Assembly: GCA_903891325.1 (NCBI GenBank)
Contig: CAITEC010000102.1
Span: 1-64,000, forward strand
DNA from: an uncultured Opitutaceae bacterium
GTDB lineage: Bacteria > Verrucomicrobiota > Verrucomicrobiia > Opitutales > Opitutaceae
Reading direction: 5' to 3'
DNA: 64,000 nucleotides
Shown here: positions 23,534-35,639 of the stretch, one piece after another
Numbering within the stretch: the stretch's first letter is position 1
How the letters are laid out: each line of letters starts with the position of its first letter
The notes under the pieces: model-generated
What the model was told of the DNA's origin: nothing
Databases searched by the model: none
Seen by the model: only the letters and a program-made list of their open reading frames with translations
Program-made: the position numbers and the translations under genes

Positions 23534-24708
23534 GGCTGGGTCCCTCCCTTGTCCTCAGGTTTGACGGCGGGTGGCGGCGGCGCGGCGGCCGCCGATTCGC
23601 CGGGCTGCTCTCCGATCTCGTCGTGCTTGCGGATATTCGTGAGGACGGCGTGCGCCGCGACGCCGGCGACCGTCGCCACCCCGGCGACCATGCCGATGCG
23701 GTCGGCGGTCGTCTCGATCCCAAACCCGGGGAAACTGGTGAGGCGGGTATAGAACGGGCCGTTGTCCCAGAAATTCGACTCGGAGCAGCCGATGCAGCCG
23801 TGGCCGGACTGGATCGGGAAGCTGACGCCCCCGTTCCAGCGGATTGTGCCGCAGGAATTGTAGGTGGTCGGCCCGCGGCATCCCATCTTATAGAGGCAGA
23901 ACCCCTTCCGGGCGTTGTCGTCGTCGAAGGACTCGACGAAGAGGCCGGCGTCGTAGTTGGGGCGGCGGTAGCAGGTGTCGTGGACCCGGCGCGAGTAGAA
24001 GGCCTTCGGGCGGCCCAGGGCGTCGAGCTGCGGGATCCTGTCGAAGGTCAGCAGGTGGACGAGGACCCCGGCCATCACCTCGGCGATCGGGGGGCAGCCC
24101 TGGACATTGACGACGGGCTTGCCGGCGATGAGCCGATGAATCGGGGTCGCGCCGGTCGGGTTGGGCTTGGCGGCCTGGACGCAGCCCGAGCAGGCGCAGT
24201 TGCCCCAGGCGATCACCGCCTTGGCGCCCTCGGCGACCTCCGTGAGGATGGCCTCGGCCGAGCGGCCGCCGATGCAGCAGTAGGCGCCATCCGCCCCGGT
24301 CGGCACCGAGCCCTCGACGCAGAGAAGGTATTCGCCCTTGTACTTGGTGATCGTGTCCTGGAGGCAGGCCTCGGCCTGGTGGCCGGAGGCGGCAAGGAGG
24401 GTCTCCGTGTAGTCGAGCGATATCTTGTCCAGGAGGATGTCGGCCACGATCGGGTGGGAGGAGCGCAGGAAGGACTCGCTGCAGCAGGTGCACTCCTGGA
24501 AATGCATCCACACGACCGGTATCCGCCGCTTGTTTTCGAGGGCGTTGGCGACCTGGGCCATGCCCTCGGTCCCCAGGCCCATGCAGGCGCTGATCCATCC
24601 GCAAAATTTCAGGAATTCGCGGCGGGAGACGCCGCGGGAGACCATCTGCTCGTAGACGGTCTGCTGGTCGGGTGCCGCTACAGCGGCGGTTTTGGCAATC
24701 GTTTCCAT
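23530..24708 (-). CDS. hyaA: [NiFe] uptake hydrogenase small subunit, O2-tolerant type
   Basis: From [20 protein letters not shown] the product has 392 residues. A Tat leader ([20 protein letters not shown]) exports the dimer. The proximal cluster region carries ECTCCSESF and [11 protein letters not shown], with GCPPIAEVM as the last ligand. The extra cysteines (equivalents of E. coli Hyd-1 Cys19 and Cys120) are the known mark of the [4Fe-3S] cluster of O2-tolerant enzymes. A seventh Cys occurs between them. Medial and distal ligands appear in [26 protein letters not shown] and GHGCIGCSE. The C-terminal segment [20 protein letters not shown] is the membrane anchor. The 769-residue track frame extends into the divergent promoter. 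Confidence 0.96.
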   Translation of the reverse strand: METIAKTAAVAAPDQQTVYEQMVSRGVSRREFLKFCGWISACMGLGTEGMAQVANALENKRRIPVVWMHFQECTCCSESFLRSSHPIVADILLDKISLDYTETLLAASGHQAEACLQDTITKYKGEYLLCVEGSVPTGADGAYCCIGGRSAEAILTEVAEGAKAVIAWGNCACSGCVQAAKPNPTGATPIHRLIAGKPVVNVQGCPPIAEVMAGVLVHLLTFDRIPQLDALGRPKAFYSRRVHDTCYRRPNYDAGLFVESFDDDNARKGFCLYKMGCRGPTTYNSCGTIRWNGGVSFPIQSGHGCIGCSESNFWDNGPFYTRLTSFPGFGIETTADRIGMVAGVATVAGVAAHAVLTNIRKHDEIGEQPGESAAAAPPPPAVKPEDKGGTQP

Positions 24709-24912
24709 GGAGTCGGTGGGGTTGGCCGCGGGCGCGGCGGGTGTGATTTTCCAGCGGGGTATGGCTGCGCGACTGACGCTATCACCAAGTGCAGGGCGCA
24801 ACTCCGCGTTTTTTGCGACACCCTGCCCACGATTTGCGAAACAGGCCTTTTCGCTCGACGGGCGCCTCTTTGGCTTCGACACCCTCGGCCGCAGGTGGTC
24901 AAATCCGCAGCC
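24709..24912. promoter_or_regulatory. Divergent promoter region of hyaA and hypE
   Basis: This is the only gap wide enough to hold promoters for the leftward hya operon and the rightward hypE. It includes an AT-richer island (GCGTTTTTTGCGACACC and ATTTGCGAAAC), which is unusual for this GC-rich surrounding, but no confident sigma-70 or sigma-54 element can be read. A short direct repeat TTTGCGA occurs in the island. Confidence 0.4.
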
Positions 24913-25974
24913 ATGGAAACCCCCGTCCCGCCGGTCCCGGGCCTGGCGTGCCCCGTCCCCTTCTCGAACCACGCCGAGGTCACGATCGGGCACGGCGGAG
25001 GCGGGAAGCTCACCCAGGGCCTGATCGACCGGGTGTTCCGCCCGGCGTTTGCAAGCCGCGAGATCGACGCCCAGCACGACGGGGCGCTGCTCACCGCCGG
25101 CGGGGCCCGGTTCGCCTTCTCGACGGATGTCCACGTGGTCAGCCCGCTTTTCTTCCCGGGGGGAAACATCGGTTCGCTGGCCGTCAACGGGACGGTGAAC
25201 GACCTGGCAATGTGCGGTTCGCGGCCCCTTTGGCTGAGCGCCGGGTTCATTCTCGAGGAGGGTTTCCCCGTTGCCATCCTGGAAAAGGTGGCCGCCGCCA
25301 TGGGCGCGGCGGCGGCGGCCGCGGGCGTGAGCATCGTGACCGGCGACACCAAGGTGGTGGAGCGCGGCAAGGGCGACGGGCTCTACATCGCAACTTCCGG
25401 CATCGGCCTGATCGAGGGGGAGCGCTCCGTCTGCCCGGCTTCCATACGGGCCGGCGACGCGGTGCTCATTAGCGGGGACATCGGGCGCCACGGGATGGCA
25501 ATCCTGGCGACGCGGGAAGGGCTCGCCTTCGAGAGCCCGATCCAGAGCGATTGCGCGCCGCTGGTGGCCCCCGTCCAGGCGCTTCTCAAGGCGGGATTGG
25601 AAATCCACTGCCTGCGCGACCTCACCCGCGGCGGGCTGGCCACCGCCCTGATCGAGCTCGCCGAGTCCAGCAGGACGGCGATCGGCGTAGATGAGGTCGC
25701 AATCCCGGTGACCGACCTGGTCCGGGGCGCCTGCGAGATCCTCGGTCTGGAGCCTTCCTACGTCGCGAACGAGGGACGCTTTGTGTGCATCCTGCCGGAG
25801 AGCCAGGCGGAGGCCGCTCTCGCAATCCTTGCCGCGCATGCGACGGGCAGCCCGCCGGCGCGGATCGGGTCGGTTAGGCCCGGGCCGGCGGGGATGGCGA
25901 TTCTCAGGAGCGTGATCGGGGCCGAGCGGATCCTCGACCGGCTGAGCGGCGAGCAGCTACCGCGCATCTGCTGA
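24913..25974 (+). CDS. hypE: Hydrogenase maturation factor HypE
   Basis: The 353-residue protein makes the thiocyanate that becomes the CN ligands, acting with HypF. After a short extra N-terminus ([20 protein letters not shown]) the PurM-like fold shows [40 protein letters not shown] and the C-terminal PRIC ending, whose last Cys carries the carbamoyl group. Unlike the rest of the hyp set it is on the plus strand, divergent from hyaA and convergent with hypD, with which its 3' end overlaps by 18 bases. It was probably moved or inverted relative to the usual hypABFCDE order. Confidence 0.95.
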   Translation: METPVPPVPGLACPVPFSNHAEVTIGHGGGGKLTQGLIDRVFRPAFASREIDAQHDGALLTAGGARFAFSTDVHVVSPLFFPGGNIGSLAVNGTVNDLAMCGSRPLWLSAGFILEEGFPVAILEKVAAAMGAAAAAAGVSIVTGDTKVVERGKGDGLYIATSGIGLIEGERSVCPASIRAGDAVLISGDIGRHGMAILATREGLAFESPIQSDCAPLVAPVQALLKAGLEIHCLRDLTRGGLATALIELAESSRTAIGVDEVAIPVTDLVRGACEILGLEPSYVANEGRFVCILPESQAEAALAILAAHATGSPPARIGSVRPGPAGMAILRSVIGAERILDRLSGEQLPRIC

Positions 25975-27066
25975 GACGGCCTCGCGGTGCCGGTAGCGGT
26001 GGTAGGCCGCGCAAGCCCCCTCTGTCGAGACCATCGGGGCGCCGAGCGGGTGCTCGGGGGTGCAGCGCGTGCCAAAGGCGGGGCACTGGAAGGGCTTTTT
26101 CACGCCGCGCATGATCTCCCCGCTGATGCACTCCCCGGGGTGGCTCATGACGGCTGCCGGGAGGGAGAAGCGGAGCGGCGCATCGTACCCGGAGTATTCC
26201 GGGCGCAGGCCCAGGCCGCTTGAGGGAATCGGGCCCAGTCCGCGCCAGCTCCGGTCCACTACGGTGAAAACCGACTCCACGAGCCCCCGCGCGGCGGGAT
26301 TGCCCTCGTCGCGCACGGCGCGGGCGTAGGCGTTCTCCACCCGGGACTCCCCGGCCTCGAGCTGCCGGATGCAGCGCAGCAGCCCCTCGAGGATGTCCAC
26401 CGGTTCGAAGCCGGTGACCACGATCGGGATCCCATAGGTGGCGGCGATCGGCCCGTACTCGGCGGTCCCCATGACCGCGCAGACATGGCCGGCGGCCAGG
26501 AACCCCTGGACGCGGTTGTCGGGGGCGCCGAGGATCGCGCGCATCGCGGGGGGGACCAGCACGTGCGAGACCAGGATCGAGAAATTGCGCAGGCCCTCCC
26601 GGTGGGCCTGCAGGACGGCGAGGGCGTTGGCCGGGGCCGTCGTCTCGAAGCCGACCGCGAAGAAGACCACTTCCCTGCCCGGATGGGCCCGGGCCAGGGC
26701 GACGGCGTCCAGGGGGGAGTAGACGATCCGGACGTCGCCGCCGCGGGCCTTCGCGGTCAGCAGGTCGATCGTGGCCCCGGGCACCCGGAGCATGTCGCCG
26801 AAGGAGCAGAGGATGACGCCGGGCTTGAGCGCCAGGGCGACGGCCTGGTCGATCAGTTCCGAGGGCGTGACACAGACCGGGCAGCCCGGCCCGTGGACGA
26901 GGGTGATGCCGGGGGGCAGGAGCTCGTCGAGGCCGAACTTCACGATCGCGTGGGTCTGGCCGCCGCAGATCTCCATCACCGTCCAGTTCCCGGTGGTGGC
27001 CCGGGCTATGGCGGCGGCGAGGGTTTTCACCAGGGCCGCGTCGCGGTACTCGTCGACAAATTTCAT
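25957..27066 (-). CDS. hypD: Hydrogenase maturation factor HypD
   Basis: The 369-residue iron-sulphur protein is the scaffold on which Fe(CN)2CO is built together with HypC. Signature blocks are [60 protein letters not shown] and the C-terminal cluster region ([42 protein letters not shown]). The C-G-G-Q-T-H and G-P-G-C-P-V-C motifs are essential. Its ATG overlaps the hypC stop by four bases, the normal arrangement for HypC-HypD partners. Confidence 0.96.
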   Translation of the reverse strand: MKFVDEYRDAALVKTLAAAIARATTGNWTVMEICGGQTHAIVKFGLDELLPPGITLVHGPGCPVCVTPSELIDQAVALALKPGVILCSFGDMLRVPGATIDLLTAKARGGDVRIVYSPLDAVALARAHPGREVVFFAVGFETTAPANALAVLQAHREGLRNFSILVSHVLVPPAMRAILGAPDNRVQGFLAAGHVCAVMGTAEYGPIAATYGIPIVVTGFEPVDILEGLLRCIRQLEAGESRVENAYARAVRDEGNPAARGLVESVFTVVDRSWRGLGPIPSSGLGLRPEYSGYDAPLRFSLPAAVMSHPGECISGEIMRGVKKPFQCPAFGTRCTPEHPLGAPMVSTEGACAAYHRYRHREAVSADAR

Positions 27067-27323
27067 GGCGGTGCGGCCGGGGCCTCCAGGCCGTCCATTT
27101 CGCCCATCTCCCTCAGGTAGCGCATCGTCGTCTCCGCCTCGGCGGCGTCGACCACGCTCAGCGCAAGCCCGACGTGCACGAGGACGAAGTCGCCGACCCG
27201 GGCCTCCGGCACGCAGGAGAGGCTCACCTGCTTGACGGCTCCGCCGAAGCTGACGCGCCCGCTGCGCAAGAGGGGATCATCGCCTTGGATGTCTATGATT
27301 TTTCCTGGAACGGCGAGGCACAT
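27063..27323 (-). CDS. hypC: Hydrogenase maturation chaperone HypC
   Basis: The 86-residue protein begins [16 protein letters not shown], with the essential N-terminal Cys2 and the P-G-K motif. It carries the iron moiety from HypD to the hydrogenase precursor. [20 protein letters not shown] is the usual C-terminal part. Overlap with hypD (ATGA) and a 15-base gap after hypF show cotranscription. Confidence 0.95.
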   Translation of the reverse strand: MCLAVPGKIIDIQGDDPLLRSGRVSFGGAVKQVSLSCVPEARVGDFVLVHVGLALSVVDAAEAETTMRYLREMGEMDGLEAPAAPP

Positions 27324-27338
27324 GGGAGAGGGGGAGGT

Positions 27339-29639
27339 TCAGGGAAGTCGGACGGTGCTGAGGTTCCACAGCGCCGCGAGCGCCTGGCCGGCGGCGATGT
27401 TTCCATCGTTGGGGGGCAGCTCGCGGTGGACGATCACGTCGAATCCGGCAACCCGCAGGCTCGCCCGGGTCAGGTCCAGGAGCCTCGCATTCTGGAAGCA
27501 GCCCCCGGTGAGCGCCACGGCGCCGACGCCGGCCTTGAGCGCGACGGAGGTTATGGCCGTGGCCAGGGCGCGGTGAAAGGAGGCCGCCAGGTCCTCGACA
27601 CCCGTGCCGCGGGCGCGCTCGCGGCGAATCCCCTCGAAAAGGGGCTGCCAGTCGACCTCGAAGAACGCGCCGCCGCCCGGCGCAACCGCGCAAAGGCCGG
27701 TCTCAAGCTCGATCCTCCCCGTGGCCCGGGCCGCGCAGGCCTCGAGGGCGAGGGGGGTCTGGCCCTCAAAGCGGTTGAGGCCGCCCAGGCCGAGGAGGGC
27801 CCCGACGGCGTCAAACAGGTGGCCGGCGCTGCTGGTCACGGGAGAATTCAGGCGCTGCTCCATCATCGTGCGCAGGGTCCGGGCCGTCCCGCCCATTCCC
27901 AGGGCGTCTGCGAGAGCGTCGTAGCCGGGGTCCCCGATCTCGTGGGCAAGCGCGAGCGCGGTCCGCCGACCGTCGCGGATCGCAGCTTCGCCGCCCGGGA
28001 GCCGGAACGGCCGCAAGCGCGCGAAGCGGGTGGCGGCGCGTTTTTCCATGCGGATGAATTCCCCTCCCCAGACCGTGCCGTCCTCGCCGAACCCGGTCCC
28101 GTCCCAGGCGACGCCAAGGACATCGTCGGCGTCGTGGCCGTTCTCAAGGAGGCAGGCAAGGACGTGCGCAAGGTGGTGCTGGACCGGAAGGCAGGGCAGC
28201 CCCATCGCGGCCGCGAAGCGGGTGGACACGTAGTCGGGATGCCGGTCGCAGGCGACCGCGGTGTACGGGGCCTGGTGCACCTCGGCGAGCATGTCGACGG
28301 TGCGGGCGTAGACCTCGCGGGTGGCGACGCCGTCGAGGTCCCCGATGTGCGGGCTGAGGACGACGCCATTTCCGGAGGCGACCGCCGGCGCGCATTTCAT
28401 CTGCGAGCCGGCGCAAAGCCACGTGCCCGCCAGGGCTTCGGGGAGCCGGATGGGGGTCGGCGCGTAACCGCGCGCCCGCCTCAGCCTAATCGGGCCGGAT
28501 ACCGAGGGGCGCACGACCGAGTCATCCACCGGGTGCACGATCCGGCGGTCGTTCCCGAGGATGGCGTCGGCGATTCCCGCCAGGCGGCGGTGCGCGTCGG
28601 CGTCCGAGAAGCACAGCGGCTCCTCGGACAGGTTGGCGCTCGTTGCCACAACCGGTCCCCCGAAGGCCTCGAGGATGAGGACGTGCAGCGGCGCATAGGG
28701 CAGGAGCGCCCCGATCCAGGGGTTTCCCGGGGCGACCTCGGCGGCCAGGCCCGACTCCGGACGGCGGAGGAGAAGAACGATCGGGGCGGCGGCGGAGACG
28801 AGCAGGACCCTCGTGTCCGGGGTGACCACCGCTTCCGCATGGATGGCGGGAAGGCTCGGGAACATGACCGCGAATGGCTTTTCCTCGCGGTGCTTGCGCC
28901 GGCGCAGCTCGGAGACGGCCGCCGGGTTGCGGGCGTCGGCCAGGAGATGGTACCCGCCGATTCCCTTCACGGCGACAATCCCGCCGGCCTTCAGGATCCC
29001 CGCGGCCCGGGATATCGCCTCCTCGCCGCGGGCCTGCGCGCCCGTGCCGAGGTCCAGCCGGACGGACGGCCCGCAGGCCGGGCAGGCGTTGGGCTGGGCG
29101 TGATGGCGCCGGTTGTCCGGATCGGAGTATTCGCGCTCGCACTCCGGGCACATCCGAAAGGCCCGCATGGTCGTCCGGGGACGGTCGTAGGGCAGGTGCT
29201 CGATGATCGAGTACCGCGGGCCGCATTGGGTGCAATTGATGAAGGGGTAGCGGTACCGGCGGTCCTGGGGATTGAGGAGCTCCCGGCGGCAATCCGGGCA
29301 GAGCGCCAGGTCGGGAGTCATCGCGGCCTCCAGCGATCCGGTGTCCAGAGGGCTCGGCGCGATCGCGAAATCCCCCCCGGCCGGCGCCGCATCATCGTGC
29401 GCGGAGAGGGACTCGACCGACTCGACGCGGGCGGCCGGCGGTGCCTCCGTGCGGATGGTCAGAAGGAGCGTGTCCAGCGCGCTGCGCGGGCCCGCCGCGC
29501 GGATCAGGACGCCCTGGCCGTCGTTGAGGACCCAGCCCCGCAGGTGGAGGCGGTTCGCCGTGCGACGAACGAAGGGCCTGAAGCCGACCCCCTGCACAGT
29601 GCCCCTAACGCGGAGCAGGATGTCGGTCTCTTCAAGCAT
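27339..29639 (-). CDS. hypF: Carbamoyltransferase HypF
   Basis: The 766-residue protein transfers a carbamoyl group from carbamoyl phosphate to HypE. Its domains are visible in order: acylphosphatase (RVRGTVQGVGFRPFVRRTAN), two zinc fingers (CPDCRRELLNP, INCTQCGPRYS, MCPECEREYSDP, PNACPACGPSV), a YrdC-like domain (AVKGIGGYHLLADARNPAAV, KPFAVMFPS) and a Kae1-like C-terminal domain (HHLAHVLACLLENG, GVAWDGTGFGEDGTVWGGEF). Length is normal. It sits between hypB and hypC in a tightly spaced run. Confidence 0.96.
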   Translation of the reverse strand: MLEETDILLRVRGTVQGVGFRPFVRRTANRLHLRGWVLNDGQGVLIRAAGPRSALDTLLLTIRTEAPPAARVESVESLSAHDDAAPAGGDFAIAPSPLDTGSLEAAMTPDLALCPDCRRELLNPQDRRYRYPFINCTQCGPRYSIIEHLPYDRPRTTMRAFRMCPECEREYSDPDNRRHHAQPNACPACGPSVRLDLGTGAQARGEEAISRAAGILKAGGIVAVKGIGGYHLLADARNPAAVSELRRRKHREEKPFAVMFPSLPAIHAEAVVTPDTRVLLVSAAAPIVLLLRRPESGLAAEVAPGNPWIGALLPYAPLHVLILEAFGGPVVATSANLSEEPLCFSDADAHRRLAGIADAILGNDRRIVHPVDDSVVRPSVSGPIRLRRARGYAPTPIRLPEALAGTWLCAGSQMKCAPAVASGNGVVLSPHIGDLDGVATREVYARTVDMLAEVHQAPYTAVACDRHPDYVSTRFAAAMGLPCLPVQHHLAHVLACLLENGHDADDVLGVAWDGTGFGEDGTVWGGEFIRMEKRAATRFARLRPFRLPGGEAAIRDGRRTALALAHEIGDPGYDALADALGMGGTARTLRTMMEQRLNSPVTSSAGHLFDAVGALLGLGGLNRFEGQTPLALEACAARATGRIELETGLCAVAPGGGAFFEVDWQPLFEGIRRERARGTGVEDLAASFHRALATAITSVALKAGVGAVALTGGCFQNARLLDLTRASLRVAGFDVIVHRELPPNDGNIAAGQALAALWNLSTVRLP

Positions 29640-29663
29640 GCGGCCTTTGGGCGCCGGGAGGGG

Positions 29664-30401
29664 TCAGCCCCCGGCAAGCGCCGCGCCCAGCGCGGCGTAC
29701 CACGAGACCATCCCCTCGCCGGTGCGGGAGGAGACCGTCAGGATGCGCGCGCCAGGCGCGATTCGCCGGATATTCTCCAGCGCGGCGGCCTCATTGAAAC
29801 CGAGCGGCTTCGCGAGGTCGGTCTTGGTCAGGATCACAATGTGCGCGGACTTGAAGATCGGGGGGTACTTGAGCGGCTTGTCCTCCCCCTCCGTCGTCGA
29901 AAGCAGGACGACCCGGATCTCCTCGCCGAGGTCAAACGAGGCTGGGCAGACCAGATTGCCGACATTCTCGATGAAGAGGACCCGGACGCCCCCGAGGTCC
30001 AGGTTCTCGGCTCCGCGGGCGACCATCGCTGCATCCAGGTGGCAGGCTCCGCAGGTCGTGATCTGCGCCACGGGAACATGCTCGCGGCGGAGCCGCTGGG
30101 CGTCGCAGTCGGTCTCGAGGTCCCCGACCAGGACGGCGCAGCGCACCTCCCGGCCGAACTCGTCGAGCGTGCGCTCGAGCAGGGCGGTTTTCCCCGAGCC
30201 GGGCGAGGAGACAAGGTTCACCGCGAGGATCCCGCGCTTCCTGAAGTCGCGCCGGTTCGCCTCGGCGAGCTGGTCGTTCTTTTCCAGGAGGGGAACGCGC
30301 AGGTCCACGGCGAAAACGGGGTCGGGACCCGGCACGATGACGCGAAACACGTCGCCGTCCCTGTCCTTGTACTCGGTGACCTGGGGGGTGGGGGATGGCA
30401 T
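29664..30401 (-). CDS. hypB: Hydrogenase nickel insertion GTPase HypB
   Basis: The 245-residue GTPase drives nickel delivery with HypA. The P-loop is in VNLVSSPGSGKTALLERTLD, the G3-like region in VLVGDLETDCDAQRLRREHV, and the metal-binding Cys-His segment in ITTCGACHLDAAMV. ENVGNLVCPASFDLGEEIRV contains the G3/nucleotide-switch Cys, and VILTKTDL the guanine-specifying motif. The N-terminus lacks the His-rich nickel-storage tract present in Bradyrhizobium-type HypB, so a storage role is unlikely and import through the NiCoT permease may suffice. Confidence 0.95.
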   Translation of the reverse strand: MPSPTPQVTEYKDRDGDVFRVIVPGPDPVFAVDLRVPLLEKNDQLAEANRRDFRKRGILAVNLVSSPGSGKTALLERTLDEFGREVRCAVLVGDLETDCDAQRLRREHVPVAQITTCGACHLDAAMVARGAENLDLGGVRVLFIENVGNLVCPASFDLGEEIRVVLLSTTEGEDKPLKYPPIFKSAHIVILTKTDLAKPLGFNEAAALENIRRIAPGARILTVSSRTGEGMVSWYAALGAALAGG

Positions 30402-30416
30402 CGTGGTCTCTCCGGT

Positions 30417-30761
30417 TCAGCTCATTTCAATGCGGGAAAGCTCCAGCTCGCGGCCCTGCCGGAGATCCCCGCAGATCCGCCGGCACCGCGGGCACTCGGT
30501 GATGAAGGCCGCGTCGGCGTCAAATTCCAGTGCGCAATCCGGGCAGACGGCGCGGGCAGGCACCTCGTCGATGTCCAGGACGGCGCCGTCGGCCGGGGTC
30601 CCCCGCGCCACGATGTCGAAGGCGAAACGCAGCGCGTCAGGCTCGGCGCCGCTCAGCGAGCCCACCCGCAGGACGATCCGGTGGACCCTGCTCGCGCGGT
30701 TCTCGCCGGCCGTCCGCAGGACGGCGGCCATCGCCGACTCCATTATGCCGAGCTCGTGCAT
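30417..30761 (-). CDS. hypA: Hydrogenase nickel chaperone HypA
   Basis: The 114-residue protein starts with the nickel-binding MHELGIMESAMAAV (Met1-His2-Glu3) and has a zinc loop with two CxxC pairs (VCPDCALEF and CPRCRRICGD). It passes nickel to HypB and the large subunit. The true start ATG is downstream of the track start. It lies 72 bases after hoxW and 15 before hypB, so it begins the hyp part of a long hox-hyp transcription unit. Confidence 0.95.
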   Translation of the reverse strand: MHELGIMESAMAAVLRTAGENRASRVHRIVLRVGSLSGAEPDALRFAFDIVARGTPADGAVLDIDEVPARAVCPDCALEFDADAAFITECPRCRRICGDLRQGRELELSRIEMS

Positions 30762-30833
30762 TTTCGATGGACGAATCGTCGCGCCCAATCCCGGCGCGGG
30801 TCGAGCCGATACCCCCCAAAAGCCAAGAAGTGC

Positions 30834-31316
30834 TTAGTGATTGGCAAACGGTGGGATCGCGGCGGGCCCAAAGCCCCGCTTTCGCTGCAAATCCCTGATC
30901 TTCCTGACCGCCTCCTTGAGCCCCCGGCGCGCGATCGGGGAGAGCTCCTCGCCAAACCCGATGTTCTCGGCGGGAACCAGCAGGCACCACGCCTCCGGCG
31001 CGCGGCCGTAGACGTCGCGGGCCAGCGCGAGGAGGGTCGGCGGGTCCGCGGAGTGGGAGAACACCCGCGAGGATTCCGCGGGCTCAAGCCGCCGCAGGAT
31101 GGGGTGGGCGACTGGACCCTCGGCGGCCACGTCCACGAAGATCACCGCGCTTGCCTTCGAGACCAGGTCGGCCAGCTCGGGGGTGAGCTGGGTGCACGCG
31201 TGGGTGCCCACGCCGGGCAGCCCGAGGTTGGCGACGGCCTCGGCAACCCTCGCCCCGACGCCATCATCGCTGCGAAGCGTGTTGCCGTAGCCGATAACGA
31301 GCAGGTTGTCATTCAC
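30834..31316 (-). CDS. hoxW: HoxH-specific maturation endopeptidase (HoxW type)
   Basis: The 160-residue M52-family protease has [20 protein letters not shown] at its start. The R-S-D-D-G replaces the M-G-D-E-G of the uptake-type protease, as is usual in HoxW/HycI-like enzymes. [16 protein letters not shown] is the third ligand region. Overlap of its start with the hoxH stop by eight bases points to HoxH as its substrate. Its presence next to the second protease supports one endopeptidase per large subunit. Confidence 0.92.
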   Translation of the reverse strand: MNDNLLVIGYGNTLRSDDGVGARVAEAVANLGLPGVGTHACTQLTPELADLVSKASAVIFVDVAAEGPVAHPILRRLEPAESSRVFSHSADPPTLLALARDVYGRAPEAWCLLVPAENIGFGEELSPIARRGLKEAVRKIRDLQRKRGFGPAAIPPFANH

Positions 31317-32733
31317 GGGTCACCTCCCGGCGCACGGATCCGTCCGGCCCGATCAGCCGGACCTCAAGCGCCATCTGTCCGAACGCATGGGTTGAGCAGC
31401 TCAGGCACGGGTCGTAGCACCGGATCCCGTGCTCGATGCGGTTGAGCATCGGCTCGGGGATCTGGTCGCCGCGCACGAAGTGCCGGGCGATCTGCGCGAC
31501 GGTCCGGTTCATCGCCAGGTTGTTCTGGCCGGTGGCGACGATCAGGTTGACCTTCTTAAGCAGGCCGTCGCGGTCCACCGTGTAGTCGTGGAAGAGCGTG
31601 CCGCGCGGGGCCTCGCTTGCGCCCACGCCCCGGGGCGAGTTGACACCCGCCTCGGCGCGTAGGTCCCGGCTGAACAGGTCCGGGTCCTCGAGGCCGCGCT
31701 CGATCAGCTCCACCGCGGCGAGCATCTCGATGAGCCGGGCCTGGTGGTAGAGGAAGGAGGAGGTGACCGCGCCGTGGCCCTGCTGCCTGAACAGCCGCAG
31801 CTCGGCGTCGGCGCGGGGGACCCCCATTCGTTCGCAGACGTTGAGCCGGGCCAGCGGTCCCACGCGGTACATGCCGCCCGGGAGGCCGAGCGCCTTGAAG
31901 TAGGGGGACTTCAGGTAGGAGTCCTTCTGCACGGACTCCCCGATGTATTCGAGGTAGTCCGCCGGGTCGATGTGGTCGGCGATCACGCTGCCGCTGCTGT
32001 CGGTGAAGCGCAGCTTCCCGCCATGGTGCTCCCAGGTGCCGTCGGCCGCCACCAGGCCCATGAACAGGGACGGAAAGTTCCCGAAGATGAAGGCCTCCTC
32101 GCGGTGGGTCTCCAGCGTCCTGCGGAAGAGCTCAAAGCCGGTGGCCACCGTTGCGAAGGCCTCCGGCAGCCAGGCGCGGATGCGGTCGCGGCCCTCCTCG
32201 GTGAGGGCGCTGCGCACGCCTCCCGGCACGCCCCACGCCGGGTGGATCTTCTTTCCCCCGAGGATCTCGATTATCTCCTGGCCGAACTGGCGGAGCCGGA
32301 TGCCGGCCCGGGCCAGTTCCGGGTGGGCGGCGATCAGGCCGAACACGTTGCGTTCCGCCGGGGGGGTGTCCCAGCCGAGCAGGAAGTCGGGCGCGCTCAG
32401 GTTGAAGAAGCTCAGCGCGTGGCTCTGCAGGATCTGCCCGAGGTTCATGAGCCTGCGGAGCTTGTCGGCCGCCGGGGGGATGGCCACGGCCATGATCGCG
32501 TCCCCCGCCCTGGCGGAGGCGAGAAGATGGCTGACCGGGCAGATCCCGCAGATGCGGGCCGTGATGCCCGGCATCTCGCTGTACGGCCGCCCCTCGCAGA
32601 ACTTCTCAAATCCGCGGAACTCGACCACGTGGAACTGCGCGTCGGCCACCTGGCCGGCGTCGTCCAGGAAGATGCTGATCTTGGCGTGGCCCTCGATGCG
32701 GGTCACGGGATCGATGACGATGCGCTTTGCCAT
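31309..32733 (-). CDS. hoxH: Bidirectional [NiFe] hydrogenase large subunit HoxH
   Basis: The 474-residue subunit carries the nickel-iron site in [20 protein letters not shown] (L1) and [16 protein letters not shown] (L2). The tail after STHA (about 24 residues) is removed by HoxW. It lacks the longer insertion of group 1 large subunits, and its partners (HoxY, U, F, E) place it in group 3d, cytosolic NAD-reducing enzymes. [20 protein letters not shown] is typical for this group. It lies 17 bases downstream of hoxY. Confidence 0.95.
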   Translation of the reverse strand: MAKRIVIDPVTRIEGHAKISIFLDDAGQVADAQFHVVEFRGFEKFCEGRPYSEMPGITARICGICPVSHLLASARAGDAIMAVAIPPAADKLRRLMNLGQILQSHALSFFNLSAPDFLLGWDTPPAERNVFGLIAAHPELARAGIRLRQFGQEIIEILGGKKIHPAWGVPGGVRSALTEEGRDRIRAWLPEAFATVATGFELFRRTLETHREEAFIFGNFPSLFMGLVAADGTWEHHGGKLRFTDSSGSVIADHIDPADYLEYIGESVQKDSYLKSPYFKALGLPGGMYRVGPLARLNVCERMGVPRADAELRLFRQQGHGAVTSSFLYHQARLIEMLAAVELIERGLEDPDLFSRDLRAEAGVNSPRGVGASEAPRGTLFHDYTVDRDGLLKKVNLIVATGQNNLAMNRTVAQIARHFVRGDQIPEPMLNRIEHGIRCYDPCLSCSTHAFGQMALEVRLIGPDGSVRREVTRE

Positions 32734-32750
32734 AATGGGGCTGGCTTCCT

Positions 32751-33299
32751 TCAGCCGAACCTCGGTTCGTCGCCGTCGACGCGGGGCGGAAGGCCTGCCA
32801 GAACGCGTTCCAGCAGCTCCTTGATTTTGCCGGCCGACGGCGGGCAGCCCGGGAGGAACACCTCCACCGGCACGATTTCATGGACGGGCCGGACCCGTTC
32901 GAGCAGCTCCGGGACGATGCCCTCCGACCGCGGCAGCCGGGGGTTGTCCTGCGCGTTGTCGATATAGGCGCACTGGAGCACGTTCTCGACGTTGCGGGGC
33001 CCGAGCTGGTTGCGGATGGCCGGGACGTTGCCGGTCACCGCGCAGTCGCCGAAGGAGACGAGCACCTTGGTGCGCTTCCGGATCCGGTGGAGCAATTCCA
33101 GGTTGTCGTGGTTGCAGATCGCCCCCTCGACCAGGCAGACGTCGACGTTCTCGGGATATTCCTTCACGTCGATCACCGGGCTGAAGACAAGGTCGGCCTT
33201 TCCGGCGAGCTCGATCAGGAACTCGTCGAGGTCCAGGAAGGACATGTGGCAGCCGGCGCAGCCGCCGAACCAGGCCGTGGCTATTCTGAGACGATCCAT
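32751..33299 (-). CDS. hoxY: Bidirectional hydrogenase small subunit HoxY
   Basis: The 182-residue subunit has only the proximal [4Fe-4S] site, with ligands in [27 protein letters not shown] and [34 protein letters not shown] is a standard HoxY block. There is no Tat leader, which agrees with a cytoplasmic enzyme. The start overlaps the end of hoxU by 19 bases. The length is typical. Confidence 0.94.
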   Translation of the reverse strand: MDRLRIATAWFGGCAGCHMSFLDLDEFLIELAGKADLVFSPVIDVKEYPENVDVCLVEGAICNHDNLELLHRIRKRTKVLVSFGDCAVTGNVPAIRNQLGPRNVENVLQCAYIDNAQDNPRLPRSEGIVPELLERVRPVHEIVPVEVFLPGCPPSAGKIKELLERVLAGLPPRVDGDEPRFG

Positions 33300-34003
33300 T
33301 GCTTTTTCTCCCGTGCGTTGACGATGAATTCGAGCTTGGTGCGGTCGCGCTCCATCTCGCCCACGGTCGATCCGCGGTCGAACAGGGCGCCGGTCGGGCA
33401 GGCGAGGACGCACTTGCCGCACGACGTGCAGGACTCCGAGTCCCCCCAGGGCTGGTTGAGGTCGTCGATGATGAACGACTTGGCCCCTCGCCCCGCGACG
33501 TTCTTGGTGCCGGCGCCCTCGATGTGCCAGCAGACCCGGACGCAGCGGGTGCACAGGATGCAGCGGTTGTGGTCCAGGCCGAAGCGCGGGTGGGTTGCGT
33601 CCACGCCCCAGCGCGGGAAGCGGTAGTCGTAGCGGACGTGGTCGATCCCGTGCTCCGAGGCGAGAGACTGGAGCTCGCAGTGGCCGTTGGCCACGCAGAC
33701 CGCGCACACGTGGTTTCGCTCCGCAAGGAGGAGCTCGAGGGTCATCCGGCGGTAGCGCCTCAGCCGGTCGCTCTGGGTCACGACCTCCATCCCCTCGGCC
33801 ACAAGCGTCGTGCAGGCCGGCAGCAGCTTGGCCGTGCCGGCGACCTCGACCAGGCAGAGCCGGCAGGCGCCCGCGTCATAGACCCCCTCCAGGTGGCAGA
33901 GCGTCGGGATCCTGATCCCGGCCTCGGCCGCGGCGTCGAGGACGGTCGTGTCCTCGGCGGCGCTGACCTGCCTGCCGTCAATCTTGAGGGTTTTTGCGGC
34001 CAT
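33281..34003 (-). CDS. hoxU: NAD-reducing hydrogenase diaphorase subunit HoxU
   Basis: The 240-residue electron-transfer subunit resembles the N-terminal part of NuoG. A ferredoxin-like [2Fe-2S] domain holds [20 protein letters not shown]. It is followed by the His/Cys cluster ([20 protein letters not shown]), then two [4Fe-4S] motifs ([18 protein letters not shown] and [18 protein letters not shown]). It links HoxY to the HoxF flavin. It is separated from hoxF by only 4 bases. Confidence 0.95.
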   Translation of the reverse strand: MAAKTLKIDGRQVSAAEDTTVLDAAAEAGIRIPTLCHLEGVYDAGACRLCLVEVAGTAKLLPACTTLVAEGMEVVTQSDRLRRYRRMTLELLLAERNHVCAVCVANGHCELQSLASEHGIDHVRYDYRFPRWGVDATHPRFGLDHNRCILCTRCVRVCWHIEGAGTKNVAGRGAKSFIIDDLNQPWGDSESCTSCGKCVLACPTGALFDRGSTVGEMERDRTKLEFIVNAREKKQWIVSE

Positions 34004-34007
34004 GGGA

Positions 34008-35620
<1,613 letters not shown>

Positions 35621-35639
<19 letters not shown>

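Noticed and set aside
22397-23752. 451-residue plus-strand frame opposite hyaB
   Set aside because: It is antisense to the well-supported large subunit and has no start context or similarity.
24709-25839. 5' extension of the hyaA frame to 769 residues
   Set aside because: It runs antisense through hypE and the divergent promoter region. The Tat-leader start at METIAK gives the family length.
27174-31445. 1423-residue open frame on the plus strand opposite hyp and hox genes
   Set aside because: It is the antisense shadow of hypF, hypB, hypA and hoxW, arising from high GC and scarcity of stop codons. The reverse-strand genes have unmistakable family motifs.
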